From CBDAPE01 sp965198325 (lineage in GTDB: Bacteria > Pseudomonadota > Alphaproteobacteria > UBA828 > JAPUJA01), in NCBI GenBank assembly GCA_965198325.1, contig CBDAPE010000017.1:496001-560000 (forward strand): a stretch of DNA of 64,000 nt, written 5' to 3'. Under the pieces are notes generated by a model that saw nothing but the letters and a program-made list of their open reading frames with translations, ran no database searches and was not told the origin of the DNA. A program made the translations under genes and the position numbers. Shown piece by piece: positions 25,976 to 33,968 of this stretch (the first letter of the stretch is position 1; each line of letters begins with the position of its first letter).

Positions 25976-26226
25976 GCGGGCTGAAGATGCTTGGTCACCT
26001 CGATCCCGTCGAGGCCCGGCATCCGTATGTCGAGTAAGACGAGTGCGGGGTGCAATCGCTTGGCCGCGTTGATCGCGGCAAAGCCGTTGGACGCCGTCTC
26101 TGCCTCAATCCCCTGTAGTTGCAGGTACTCCATGATCGTTCGCGCCTGACGATCATCGTCGTCCACGACGAGGACCACTCCGCTGTTCACGGGCTCCTCG
26201 AAGACTTGCTGTGGTCCCTGATTCAT
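25976..26226 (-). pseudogene. response regulator receiver domain, 5' fragment
   Basis: Starts MNQGPQQVFEEP and reads VVLVVDDDDRQARTIMEYLQ, then HPALVLLDIRMPGLDGIEV: the acidic pocket and phosphoacceptor Asp of a receiver domain. It stops at 25963, just inside the IS1380 element, after about 84 residues, whereas a receiver needs about 120. The rest of the domain is at 24155-24329. It is divergent from the receiver gene at 26611. Confidence 0.72.
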
Positions 26227-26610
26227 GACCCGCCGTTATTTTATTACGTCGTGTTCAATTGAGTGGCCGCTCGACGCGCCTCCGCGTCACGACGAAAAGG
26301 ATAGGCAAGCGCCGAATGCGGGTCAAGGCCCGCAATTGGGTAATTAACCATTTTTATCGCATTTTTAAGGGGTTGTGCGTCAATCTCCAAGACGGACCAA
26401 GGCGCGAATTGAATTCCGATTGTTCGACCCGGGAACTGCATAGGAGGCTCGAGAGAGACCCGCGAATGGGCGGAGAATTGTGACTCCGGTCACAGAAATT
26501 TCTTTTAATTCGTGCGGTAATCGAACATGTGCCGGGGACGATTTGCAGAGTGATTGTCCCCTTGGTGAGCAACACGGGAAACACTCGCGAAAGATGGATG
26601 CAGGATTATT
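26227..26610. other. divergent intergenic region between two response regulator genes
   Basis: A 384-base, AT-richer gap with no convincing gene. It contains the CRP-like palindrome listed separately at 26479-26494 and should hold promoters for the receiver genes on both sides. Confidence 0.5.
26479..26494. promoter_or_regulatory. CRP/FNR-family-like palindrome TGTGA-N6-TCACA
   Basis: TGTGACTCCGGTCACA is a perfect match to the classical CRP half-site pair with a 6-base spacer. It lies 117 bases upstream of the GTG start of the receiver gene at 26611. A CRP/FNR-type regulator binding here is inference from the palindrome alone. Confidence 0.45.
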
Positions 26611-27027
26611 GTGGGCCAGCCGGAATTCATAGACGACGGTCAGAACGCCAGGTTTAAGCCAAACCGGCTACTCGTGATCGACGATGAACCCAACATCTGC
26701 GACGTCGTCAGCACGATTGCAGAGCAGGCGGGCTACGCGGTCTCGGCAACGACGTCGGCGTCCGAATTCAAGAAAATGATCCCGTCCCTGAAGCCGACCG
26801 CAATTGTTCTCGACGTCATCATGCCCGAGACGGACGGGATCGAACTGATGCGTTTCCTGGCCGAGCAGGATGTACGTTGGCCAATTCTTGTGATGAGCGG
26901 GCACAAGACCTATCTCGGATTGAGCGAGGCGCTGGGCCGCGCACTCGGCCTTCCGTCGGTCACGGCGATCGCAAAACCGCTCGACGTTTCGCAAATTCAG
27001 GAATTTCTCTCCGAGAACTCGGTCTGA
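26611..27027 (+). CDS. single-domain response regulator (receiver only)
   Basis: A 138-residue protein that is one receiver domain with no output domain. It has LLVIDDEP (acidic pair), the phosphoacceptor in IVLDVIMPETDGIEL, the conserved Ser in VMSGH and AKPLD as the Lys-Pro motif. It starts at GTG 26611 after AGGA with 5 bases of spacing. It probably acts as a phospho-relay partner or CheY-like effector. Its closest visible relative is the frameshifted gene at 27486, which shares the LGMxxSLGxGLGL/LGLSEALGRALGL segment after beta-4. Confidence 0.82.
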   Translation: MGQPEFIDDGQNARFKPNRLLVIDDEPNICDVVSTIAEQAGYAVSATTSASEFKKMIPSLKPTAIVLDVIMPETDGIELMRFLAEQDVRWPILVMSGHKTYLGLSEALGRALGLPSVTAIAKPLDVSQIQEFLSENSV

Positions 27028-27075
27028 GCACGATGCTCACGACGGCTCCCGTCGATCCCGAAATACTCATAATTT

Positions 27076-27247
27076 GGGGCTTATATACTTAGCTTGACGG
27101 GCAGGTTCGCCGGCTGCCGTAGCCCCATTTTAGCTGCAATGCGGTCGCCGAAGCGTGGTTTTTTCCAGTCATGGGCCGTTGTGTTACGTTCGTGCCGACA
27201 GACGCGAGCGCGGGATTGCCGCCTGTCAAGTTAAGTATATAAGCTCC
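27076..27247. mobile_element. 172-bp MITE-like element with 27-bp terminal inverted repeats
   Basis: The left end reads GGGGCTTATATACTTAGCTT and continues to base 27; the right end, on the opposite strand, reads GGAGCTTATATACTTAACTT and matches at 24 of 27 positions overall. CATAATTT occurs directly outside both ends (27068-27075 and 27248-27255), an exact 8-base target-site duplication. The interior has no ORF. This is a non-autonomous element mobilised by a transposase not present in the window; 8-base duplications occur in, for example, IS1595-type elements, but the family is not established. Confidence 0.75.
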
Positions 27248-27294
27248 CATAATTTAGTAGTCCTTGCGGGTAATATTTAGCGTAAATTTTTCGC

Positions 27295-27324
27295 TTGATA
27301 CTCTCTATAATTTGATGTTATAGT
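27295..27324 (+). promoter_or_regulatory. candidate sigma-70 promoter
   Basis: TTGATA and TATAGT separated by 18 bases in an AT-rich stretch, about 160 bases upstream of the receiver gene at 27486. The spacing and hexamers are acceptable, but the tract is AT-rich enough for such matches to occur by chance. Confidence 0.3.
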
Positions 27325-27485
27325 ATATCATCGAATCCAAGAAAGGATGCATTTAGTGACCGGGCGGATTCGATTTAAGTTCCAGAAGATGTTTTATTTC
27401 AATGATTAAAAGGCGTCTAACTGGAGCCAGATGAGAGATTTCCGGGCCCTCGCCACGGGATCCTGAGTTACTGGGAGATGATAGG

Positions 27486-27880
27486 ATGAACCCGAATCGC
27501 CTGCTTGTCGTCGATGATGAACCGGATGCCTGCGAATTTGTCGAAGCGGTTGCCGTCGATCAGAGATTTGACGTCGTCACCTGTTTCCACGGCGAAGATT
27601 TCAAACGCGAGTATGGCGAATTTGAGCCCAGCCTATCATCATGGATATCGTCATGCCCGATATTGACGGTGTCGAATTGATCCGCTTCCTCGGACAGGCC
27701 GACTGCACCTGTCCCGTGCTGGTAACCAGCGCCTTCCCAACCTATCTCGGCATGATCATGTCCCTCGGCAATGGTCTCGGTCTCGAGGCGATCGATGGTC
27801 AGACCAAACCGATGGGTGTCAAGGACCTCCGCGGGTTCCTGGTTGGTTGCATCAATCCCGCCGAACACGTCATCGCCTAG
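27486..27880 (+). pseudogene. single-domain response regulator, frameshifted
   Basis: Begins NPNRLLVVDDEPDACEFVEAV (receiver acidic pocket). Near 27630-27635 the frame changes: one base seems missing in CCCAGCCTATCATC. The second frame then continues DIVMPDIDGVELIRFLGQ, PVLVTSAFPTYLG and TKPMGV, the phosphoacceptor, Thr/Ser and Lys-Pro regions. Restored, it would be a receiver-only protein of about 131 residues like the one at 26611. The lesion is a single base, so an assembly error cannot be excluded. Confidence 0.72.
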
Positions 27881-27951
27881 CGTCGACCCTCGAACTTCGG
27901 AACTCGACCCGCGATTTTGCACCCCGCGCGGCGCTGTGCTTTGTTTATCGG

Positions 27952-29004
27952 ATGGACTCGAAAACCGTACTCGTCGCTGGCGGATTGGGCGTGATCGGTC
28001 GTGGGTTGGTCGCCGAGTTGACGCGCCGCGACGGCTGGAGCGTCATTGCGCTTTCCCGGCGGCAGCCCGATTTTGACAGCGATGCGAGATACCTCTCCCT
28101 CGATCTGCTCGACCGGCGTCGGGCTGTCGAGCTGCTCGGCTCGCTGCCCCCCGTGAGCGACGCTTTCTTCGCCGCGCTGTCGTCGCGCCCGGGTGCCTGG
28201 GATCGGCCGGCCAATTTGCGCATGCTAGTGAACCTCGTCGACGGGCTGGAGGCGGCGAAGGCGCCGCTTCGCCATGTCAGCCTGATGCAGGGCAGCAGCT
28301 ACTACGGTTTCCACAGCCTCGGCGGCGGCCGCACCCCGGCGAAGGAAGACGATGCGCGGACGACTTCGCCCAACTTCTATTACACACAGGAGGATTTTCT
28401 TCGAGCGCGCGCGAGCCAGGCGGGCTGGACATGGTTCGCGCCGCGGCCCGGGGCGGTCTGCGGCTTCGCGGTCGGCAATCCCATGAACCTGACCCTGGTG
28501 ATCGCGCTCTATGCGGCGCTTTCCAGGGAACTCGACCTGCCGTTCCGCTTCCCGGGTACGGCGGATGCGTATGAGCGGATCTTCGAAGTCACGGATTCGG
28601 GTCTGCTCGCCCGGTCAACCGTCCAGGCCGCACTCGAGCCCGCATGCCAAAACCAGGCCTTCAACGTCACCAACGGCGATTGCTTTCGGTGGTGCGACCT
28701 GTGGCCCCGATTCGCCGATCATTTCAAGATGGCGTGCGCACCGCCCCAGACGATTTCACTTGCGCGGACGATGGCTGACAAGGGACCGCTGTGGGACGCA
28801 ATCGTAGCCCGTCATGGCCTGCGACCCTACCGGCTCGACGAGCTGGTCGGCTGGGAATTTGGCGATGAGGAGTTCCACACCGACCACGACATGCTGTCGT
28901 CGAACGTCAAGCGGTTCCGCCTGGGAATGACCGAGGTGATGGACAGCGAGACGATGTTCTATGATCAGTTCGACGGCCTGCGTGAGAGTCGGATCCTTTC
29001 CTAA
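27952..29004 (+). CDS. PRISE-type short-chain dehydrogenase/reductase
   Basis: About 350 residues. The N-terminal Rossmann motif is VAGGLGVIGRGLV. The sequence NFYYTQEDFL matches the NFYY-x-x-ED motif of the PRISE subgroup (progesterone 5-beta-reductase / iridoid synthase-like enzymes), where the Tyr is catalytic. PRISE enzymes use NADPH to reduce activated C=C bonds of enones. The start at 27952 matches the family N-terminus; the frame is open upstream but crosses non-coding sequence. The substrate is unknown. Confidence 0.82.
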   Translation: MDSKTVLVAGGLGVIGRGLVAELTRRDGWSVIALSRRQPDFDSDARYLSLDLLDRRRAVELLGSLPPVSDAFFAALSSRPGAWDRPANLRMLVNLVDGLEAAKAPLRHVSLMQGSSYYGFHSLGGGRTPAKEDDARTTSPNFYYTQEDFLRARASQAGWTWFAPRPGAVCGFAVGNPMNLTLVIALYAALSRELDLPFRFPGTADAYERIFEVTDSGLLARSTVQAALEPACQNQAFNVTNGDCFRWCDLWPRFADHFKMACAPPQTISLARTMADKGPLWDAIVARHGLRPYRLDELVGWEFGDEEFHTDHDMLSSNVKRFRLGMTEVMDSETMFYDQFDGLRESRILS

Positions 29005-29099
29005 CCGACCGATCCGCGTCGCCGGACTGGAAATTTCGGTTTAAATACCCGGCAAAAAGACGCAAAACAGTCGAGGCCGATTGATGAAAGGGTGGCCTG

Positions 29100-29927
29100 A
29101 TGGCTTCTGACGCCTGTCCAATGGAGCTCGACGCGCTGGCGGCGCGGATTCCCGATGGCGCGTTGCTTGCCGTGCCGCCGGACTACAGCAACGTGCCGAT
29201 GGCGGCGACGCACGCCTTGATCCGGCGCGGCGCGAAGGATCTCAACCTGCTCGCCGTGCCGATCTCGGGCTTTCAGGCGGATCTTCTGATCGGCGCCGGC
29301 TGTGTCGCGAGCCTGGAGGCGGCCGCGGTGAGCCTTGGCGAATACGGCCCGGCGCCGCGCTTCGTCGAGGCACTGCAGGACGGCCGGCTGGTCATGCGCG
29401 ACGCCACCTGCCCGGCGGTACACGCAGCTTTGCAGGCGTCCGAGAAGGGCGTTCCGTTCCTTCCCCTTCGGGGAATCATCGGGTCGGATCTGCTCGCCCG
29501 CCGGCCCGACTGGCGGGTCGTCGACAACCCGTTCGCGAACGACGATCCCATCGTGCTGCTGCCGGCGATCCGGCCCGATGTCGCGCTGATCCATGCGCGC
29601 TGGGCCGACCGGGAAGGCAATCTGTGGATTGGACGGCGGCGCGAGCTCGTGACCATGGCTCACGCGGCAGCCGAGACCTTTGCGACCGTCGAGGCGATCC
29701 ACGACGGCGACTTGCTCGCCGACGAGGTTCTCGCGGCGGGCACGCTGCCGGCGCTCTATGTGTCGGGCATCGCATTGGCCGAGCGGGGCGCCCAGCCGCT
29801 TGGTCTCGAAGGCTGCTACGCTGCGGACGAGGAGCAACTTGCAGCTTACGCCGCACAGGCGCGAACGAGGGCCGGCTTCGCGGCCTATCTCGATCGCTAC
29901 GTGTTCGGCGCGACCCGGGCCGCGTAA
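29100..29927 (+). CDS. CoA-transferase alpha subunit (GctA-like)
   Basis: A 275-residue family I CoA-transferase subunit resembling glutaconate CoA-transferase subunit A. Blocks such as LLIGAGCVASLEAAAVSLGEYG, LPLRGIIGSDLL, VDNPF, PAIRPDVALIHARWADREGNLWIGRRRE fit the family. It starts at ATG 29100 after AAAGGGTGG. The beta subunit gene follows 4 bases after its stop, so the two form a heteromeric enzyme. It moves CoA between short or medium acids; the substrate is not deducible. Confidence 0.83.
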   Translation: MASDACPMELDALAARIPDGALLAVPPDYSNVPMAATHALIRRGAKDLNLLAVPISGFQADLLIGAGCVASLEAAAVSLGEYGPAPRFVEALQDGRLVMRDATCPAVHAALQASEKGVPFLPLRGIIGSDLLARRPDWRVVDNPFANDDPIVLLPAIRPDVALIHARWADREGNLWIGRRRELVTMAHAAAETFATVEAIHDGDLLADEVLAAGTLPALYVSGIALAERGAQPLGLEGCYAADEEQLAAYAAQARTRAGFAAYLDRYVFGATRAA

Positions 29928-29931
29928 CGCC

Positions 29932-30690
29932 ATGGACGGGTGCAGCGGGCGAGACCTGTTGGTCGCTCTGCTCGCCCGCCTGATCGGAAGCGAGGCGCGC
30001 CATGTTGCAGTCGGCGCGTCGTCGCCGATCCCGGGTATGGCGGCCCTGCTTGCCCGTACTCGGTCGGGCGGGAGCCTGCGGGTCAGCATGCTGAACAGCC
30101 GGCGGCATAACAGCTTTACGGATGGTGGCCGGGAGCTGTTCGATTGTGCCGGTCAGGGGCGTATCGACGTGTTCTTTCTGGGCGGCGGCGAGATCGACGG
30201 CGCGGCGAATCTCAACCTCGTGGGCATCGGCGAAGCGGACCGGCCCAGGGTGCGCTTTCCAGGCTCGTTCGGCTCGGCCTATCTCTATTTCGTCGTGCCC
30301 CGGGTGATCCTGTTTCGTGAAGAGCACAGCCCACGGGTCCTAGTGCCGAAGGTCGACTTCATTAGCGCGCCTGGCACGAGCCCCGATAACGTCTATCGGC
30401 CCGGCGGCCCGTGCGCGCTGATAACTTCCAAGGCGTTGTTTTCATTCTATAAATCAAAGAAACGCTTCGCCCTTGTGAGCGTTCATCCCGGGCATGGCGC
30501 GGACGAGGTCGTCGAGGCGACGGGCTTCGACTTCGACTGCCCGGCGAACGTCCCCACGACGCCGGCACCCGACGGGGAGACCCTCACCCTGATCCGGGGC
30601 TCGATCACGGACGAGATCGCCGAGGCCTACCCGCAATTCGCCGCAAAACGCACTGGCGAGAGGGCGGCGAGCGATACGCCCGCCGCGTAG
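29932..30690 (+). CDS. CoA-transferase beta subunit (GctB-like)
   Basis: A 252-residue partner of the gene at 29100. It shows the family I beta-subunit pattern: HVAVGASSPIPGMAALLAR, the GGGEIDGAANLNLVG segment, the GSFGSAYLYFVV segment, and VPKVDFISAPG. The catalytic glutamate of family I enzymes lies in the beta subunit; which Glu this is cannot be fixed without an alignment. It is the second gene of a two-gene operon. Confidence 0.8.
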   Translation: MDGCSGRDLLVALLARLIGSEARHVAVGASSPIPGMAALLARTRSGGSLRVSMLNSRRHNSFTDGGRELFDCAGQGRIDVFFLGGGEIDGAANLNLVGIGEADRPRVRFPGSFGSAYLYFVVPRVILFREEHSPRVLVPKVDFISAPGTSPDNVYRPGGPCALITSKALFSFYKSKKRFALVSVHPGHGADEVVEATGFDFDCPANVPTTPAPDGETLTLIRGSITDEIAEAYPQFAAKRTGERAASDTPAA

Positions 30691-30728
30691 CCGCGTAGCC
30701 TATTCGGCCGCCGCCTTGGTGCCTTGCC

Positions 30729-30786
30729 GGGTGACTAGGGCGTCGGCGAGCACACACGGGTGACTAGGGCGTCGGCGAGCACACAA
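30729..30786. repeat. 29-bp tandem duplication at the 3' end of the agmatinase-like gene
   Basis: Two adjacent copies, 30729-30757 and 30758-30786, differ only at the last base. Each encodes CVLADALVTR on the minus strand. Because 29 is not a multiple of 3, the second copy is read out of frame and the enzyme ends early in a new tail (VCSPTP) instead of the likely original QGTKAAAE, whose codons are still present downstream. Confidence 0.85.
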
Positions 30787-31730
30787 AGGATCTCGAACAT
30801 CAGCGTCGCGCCAACCAGCGCCGTATTGTTGGTCGGATCGGCCGGGGGCGCGACCTCGACCACGTCGCCGCCCACAAGGTTGAGCCCCTGCAAACCCCGG
30901 AGCATGCGCAAGGCCTCGTAGGTCGAATAGCCACCGACCTCGGGCGTGCCCGTGCCGGGCGTGTAGGTGGGATCGATGCCGTCGACGTCGAAGCTGATGT
31001 AGGTGGGTCCGTCGCCGACCACCCGGCGGGCTTCGGCGATGACCGCGTCGATTCCCATATCCCAGTATTCGTCCATGTCGATGACGCGCATGCCCGTGTC
31101 GTAGGAGAATTGCCAAAAATCGACCTCGGGCAGGCCGCCCCGGATGCCGATTTGGACCGTGCGCTTCGGATCGAGGACCCCGTCCTCGACGGCCCGGCGA
31201 AACGGTGCGCCGTGATGGAATTTCTCGTCCATGAAGTCGTCGCAGGTGTCGCAATGGGCGTCGAAATGGACCATGCCCACGGGCTCGTCAGATGCGATGC
31301 CCTTCATCACGGGATAGGTGATCGAATGATCGCCACCTGCCGAAACCGGCACGACACCGGCCTCGTGCAGCGTGCGGTAGAAGCCCGAGATCATGTCGAC
31401 GGTCTTCGGCACGCTGTAGGGGTGCACCGGGCAATCGCCGATGTCGCGGACCCGGCACATGTTGAGCGGCGCCAGGCCGCTGGACTGGTTGGCGCGGCGG
31501 ATGAAGCTCGACATGTTGCGAATTTCCCGCGGCCCGTGGCGGGCGCCTGCGCGGTTGGTTACGCCGGCGTCAAACGGAATCCCGATCAACCCGATGTCGA
31601 CCGCCGAGAGGTCCTTGGTCATCGGGGCGCGCATGAAGGTCGCGACTTCCATGTAGGGGAATTCGTAATCCGCGAAATCCGGCGTCATGGTATCGCCGGT
31701 GGTTTCCGTATTCTTCGCCTGGTTGCTCAT
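30735..31730 (-). CDS. agmatinase/arginase (ureohydrolase) family protein
   Basis: About 331 residues. The di-manganese ligands of the ureohydrolase family are present: GGDHS (H135), HFDAHCDT (D157, H159, D161) and SFDVDGIDP near the C-terminus. The gene-family range covers agmatinase, guanidinobutyrase and formimidoylglutamase. AGGGAGAG upstream supports the ATG at 31730 (MSNQAKNTE) over 31793. The last six codons are new, created by a 29-bp tandem duplication that shifts the frame just before the original stop; all catalytic motifs are upstream, so activity may survive. Confidence 0.85.
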   Translation of the reverse strand: MSNQAKNTETTGDTMTPDFADYEFPYMEVATFMRAPMTKDLSAVDIGLIGIPFDAGVTNRAGARHGPREIRNMSSFIRRANQSSGLAPLNMCRVRDIGDCPVHPYSVPKTVDMISGFYRTLHEAGVVPVSAGGDHSITYPVMKGIASDEPVGMVHFDAHCDTCDDFMDEKFHHGAPFRRAVEDGVLDPKRTVQIGIRGGLPEVDFWQFSYDTGMRVIDMDEYWDMGIDAVIAEARRVVGDGPTYISFDVDGIDPTYTPGTGTPEVGGYSTYEALRMLRGLQGLNLVGGDVVEVAPPADPTNNTALVGATLMFEILCVLADALVTRVCSPTP

Positions 31731-31899
31731 GATCTGATCTCTCCCTAGTTCTCCGATCCGACCCGGATGATGACGTGACAGCTGCTTTGGCACCGATCAA
31801 ACCATGGCGCGCTGCCCGCTATCAAGGCCGATCGGCGTGTTGACGCGCGGCGGTTCTCTGGGTTCACTGGATCGTGCGCTACAGACGGGAGACGGAGCC

Positions 31900-32790
31900 A
31901 TGGCTGAGACGCCGATTTCCGCTGACGACGCCTACCCGCGCAAGCGGGTCCGCGTGCTCGATTCCAAGATCGCCTTTGTCGAGGTCGGCGCGGGCGATCC
32001 GATCGTCTTTTTGCACGGCAATCCGACCTCGTCCTATCTGTGGCGCAATGTCATTCCCCATGTGGAGCCGTTCGGACGGTGCCTCGCGCCCGACCTCATC
32101 GGCATGGGCGAGTCCGGGGCGAGCGGTAGCGGCTCTTATCGCTTCGTCGACCACGCGCGCTATCTCGACGCCTGGTTCGACGCGACGGGCGTCGAGACGG
32201 GTGCGGTGATCGTCGGCCATGACTGGGGCGGCGCACTGGGCATGCACTGGGCCAACCGGAATCGGGAGCGGGTCAGGGGCCTGTGCTACATGGAAACCAT
32301 GGTCACCGAGTTTGGCTGGGACGACTGGCCGGACGCCGCCCGGGACATCTTCCAGGCGATGCGCTCGGACGCCGGCGAGGATCTCGTGCTGGAGAAGAAC
32401 GTGTTCGTCGAGCGGATCTTGCCCGGTAGCGTGCTTCGCGCACTGGGCGACGCGGAGATGGCGGTCTATCGCAAGCGCTTCGCCGAGCCTGGGGAGGGTC
32501 GGCGCCCGACGCTCACCTGGCCACGCGAAATTCCGATCGAGGGTGAACCCTCGGATGTCCTCGCCATCGTCCGCGACTACGCGGCCTGGCTTGCCGAAAG
32601 CGACCTGCCCAAGCTCTTCGTCAACGCGGCGCCGGGTGCTATACTCGTCGGGCGCCAGCGTGAGCTGTGCCGGGCCTGGGCAAATCAGACGGAGGTGACG
32701 GTGGCGGGAAATCACTTTCTCCAGGAAGATTCCCCCAATGAAATCGGCGACGCGCTCGCCGCCTTTATCGCGGGACTGGGAGAACGCTGA
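31900..32790 (+). CDS. haloalkane dehalogenase-like alpha/beta hydrolase
   Basis: A 296-residue protein with haloalkane dehalogenase hallmarks: HGNPTSSYLWRN (oxyanion/halide Asn41), the nucleophile Asp108 followed by halide-binding Trp109 in GHDWGG, and the catalytic His in VAGNHFLQEDSP. The Asn/Trp halide pair fits the DhaA/LinB subgroup. It would release halide from haloalkanes; related enzymes with other substrates exist. GGGAGACGGAG precedes ATG 31900. Its stop overlaps the next start (TGATG), so it is co-translated with the class II aldolase. Confidence 0.85.
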   Translation: MAETPISADDAYPRKRVRVLDSKIAFVEVGAGDPIVFLHGNPTSSYLWRNVIPHVEPFGRCLAPDLIGMGESGASGSGSYRFVDHARYLDAWFDATGVETGAVIVGHDWGGALGMHWANRNRERVRGLCYMETMVTEFGWDDWPDAARDIFQAMRSDAGEDLVLEKNVFVERILPGSVLRALGDAEMAVYRKRFAEPGEGRRPTLTWPREIPIEGEPSDVLAIVRDYAAWLAESDLPKLFVNAAPGAILVGRQRELCRAWANQTEVTVAGNHFLQEDSPNEIGDALAAFIAGLGER

Positions 32791-33551
32791 TGGCGCGTGT
32801 GGAATCGATTCGGCCTTCGGGTGATACGCTGCGCCGGGCGCGCGTCGAGCTTGCCGTCGCCCTGCGGTGGGCGGAGCGTTACGAGCTGCATGAGGCCGTC
32901 GACAACCATTTTTCTTTCGCGCCGCCGGGCCTGGACGGCTGTTTCCTGGTCAACGCTTGGGGCTTTCATTGGTCTGAAATTCGCCCCGACGACCTCGTGC
33001 TTGTCGATTCCGAGGGCTCGGTGATCGACGGCGAGGGCCAGGTCGAGCCGAGCGCCATTTCAATCCATGCCGGGATACACCGTCTCAAGCCCCACGCCCG
33101 CGTGGCGATGCACACCCACATGCCTTACGCGACGGCGCTGACCATCCTGGAGAACGGTCGGCTCGAAACCGCGGCGCATCAGACCGCGCTGCGGTTCCAT
33201 GGTGCGGTTGCCTACGATCCGGCGTTCGGTGGATTCGCGGGCACCCGGGAGGAGGGCGAACGGATGGCCGCGGCCTTGGGCGACGCCCGGGTGCTATTCC
33301 TCTCCCATCACGGCGTCATTGTCGTGGGCGAGACCGTCGCGGGTTGTTTCCACGACCTCTATCTGTTGGAACGGGCCTGCCGGCAACAGGTGCTGGCCCA
33401 GTCGACTGGCGGCACGATCGCGACCGTGAGCGACAATGCGGCCGCTTCGATGGCGGCGGAATGGGATGACACCGTCCACGACTATGCCAATGCCCATTTC
33501 ACGGCGCTGGCCCGCGTGCTTGCGCGCGAGGACCCGGCCTTCGACGCCTGA
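32790..33551 (+). CDS. class II aldolase/adducin family protein
   Basis: A 253-residue protein with the class II aldolase fold: NHFSFAPPG near the N-terminus, metal-binding histidines in MHTHMPYA, the acidic residue after SAISIHAGI, and LFLSHHGVIVVGETV with the third histidine. It lyses or epimerises sugar or hydroxy-acid phosphates using zinc or another divalent metal. Coupled by TGATG to the dehalogenase-like gene, so it may process that pathway's product. Confidence 0.82.
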   Translation: MARVESIRPSGDTLRRARVELAVALRWAERYELHEAVDNHFSFAPPGLDGCFLVNAWGFHWSEIRPDDLVLVDSEGSVIDGEGQVEPSAISIHAGIHRLKPHARVAMHTHMPYATALTILENGRLETAAHQTALRFHGAVAYDPAFGGFAGTREEGERMAAALGDARVLFLSHHGVIVVGETVAGCFHDLYLLERACRQQVLAQSTGGTIATVSDNAAASMAAEWDDTVHDYANAHFTALARVLAREDPAFDA

Positions 33552-33569
33552 GCCGTCGCTTTCGCGGGC

Positions 33570-33932
33570 TCAGTCGAAGCCGAAGAGATTCCAGGCGACG
33601 GCGGCGTCCTTGTCGAGCGCGTAGAGCACCACGACGCGACCGTCTGCCGCATATTCCATCGGCGTGTCCTTGGGCAGCCACAGGAAATCGCCCTGCTGGC
33701 AGACGAAGGCCTCGCCGTCGACGGTCACGCGGAGCTCGCCTTCGATGATGTAGAGCACTTCGTTGTAGGTGACCGTCCAGTCGTAGGCGATATTCTCGAT
33801 GATTGCGATGCCCGCGCCCATTCCGTTGGTGAGCTTGTCACCGATCGGCCGGGTGAATTGGACAGTGGAGAACGGCTCCGCGCAGCTCTCCCACGTCATC
33901 TCGTCTTTTTTGAACAGTGTCGCCTTGCTCAT
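33570..33932 (-). CDS. small cupin protein (EutQ-like)
   Basis: A 120-residue single cupin barrel. It has the motif stretch TYNEVLYIIEGELRVTVDGEAF followed by GDFLWLPKDTPMEY, as in the EutQ-type ethanolamine utilisation cupins. The canonical two-histidine metal motif is reduced (YNEVLY instead of HxH), as in EutQ. The function is unknown. It is in the same orientation as the HD protein 36 bases upstream (33969), so the two are probably one operon. Confidence 0.75.
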   Translation of the reverse strand: MSKATLFKKDEMTWESCAEPFSTVQFTRPIGDKLTNGMGAGIAIIENIAYDWTVTYNEVLYIIEGELRVTVDGEAFVCQQGDFLWLPKDTPMEYAADGRVVVLYALDKDAAVAWNLFGFD

Positions 33933-33968
33933 GGCCCTCTCCGGATTGGCCGGTCCCGACGATCGGAC

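Larger units (their letters stand above)
27028..27485. other. intergenic region holding a MITE-like element and a candidate promoter
   Basis: A 458-base gap with no gene. It contains the 172-bp inverted-repeat element at 27076-27247 and an AT-rich tract after it with a possible sigma-70 promoter at 27295-27324. Confidence 0.6.
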
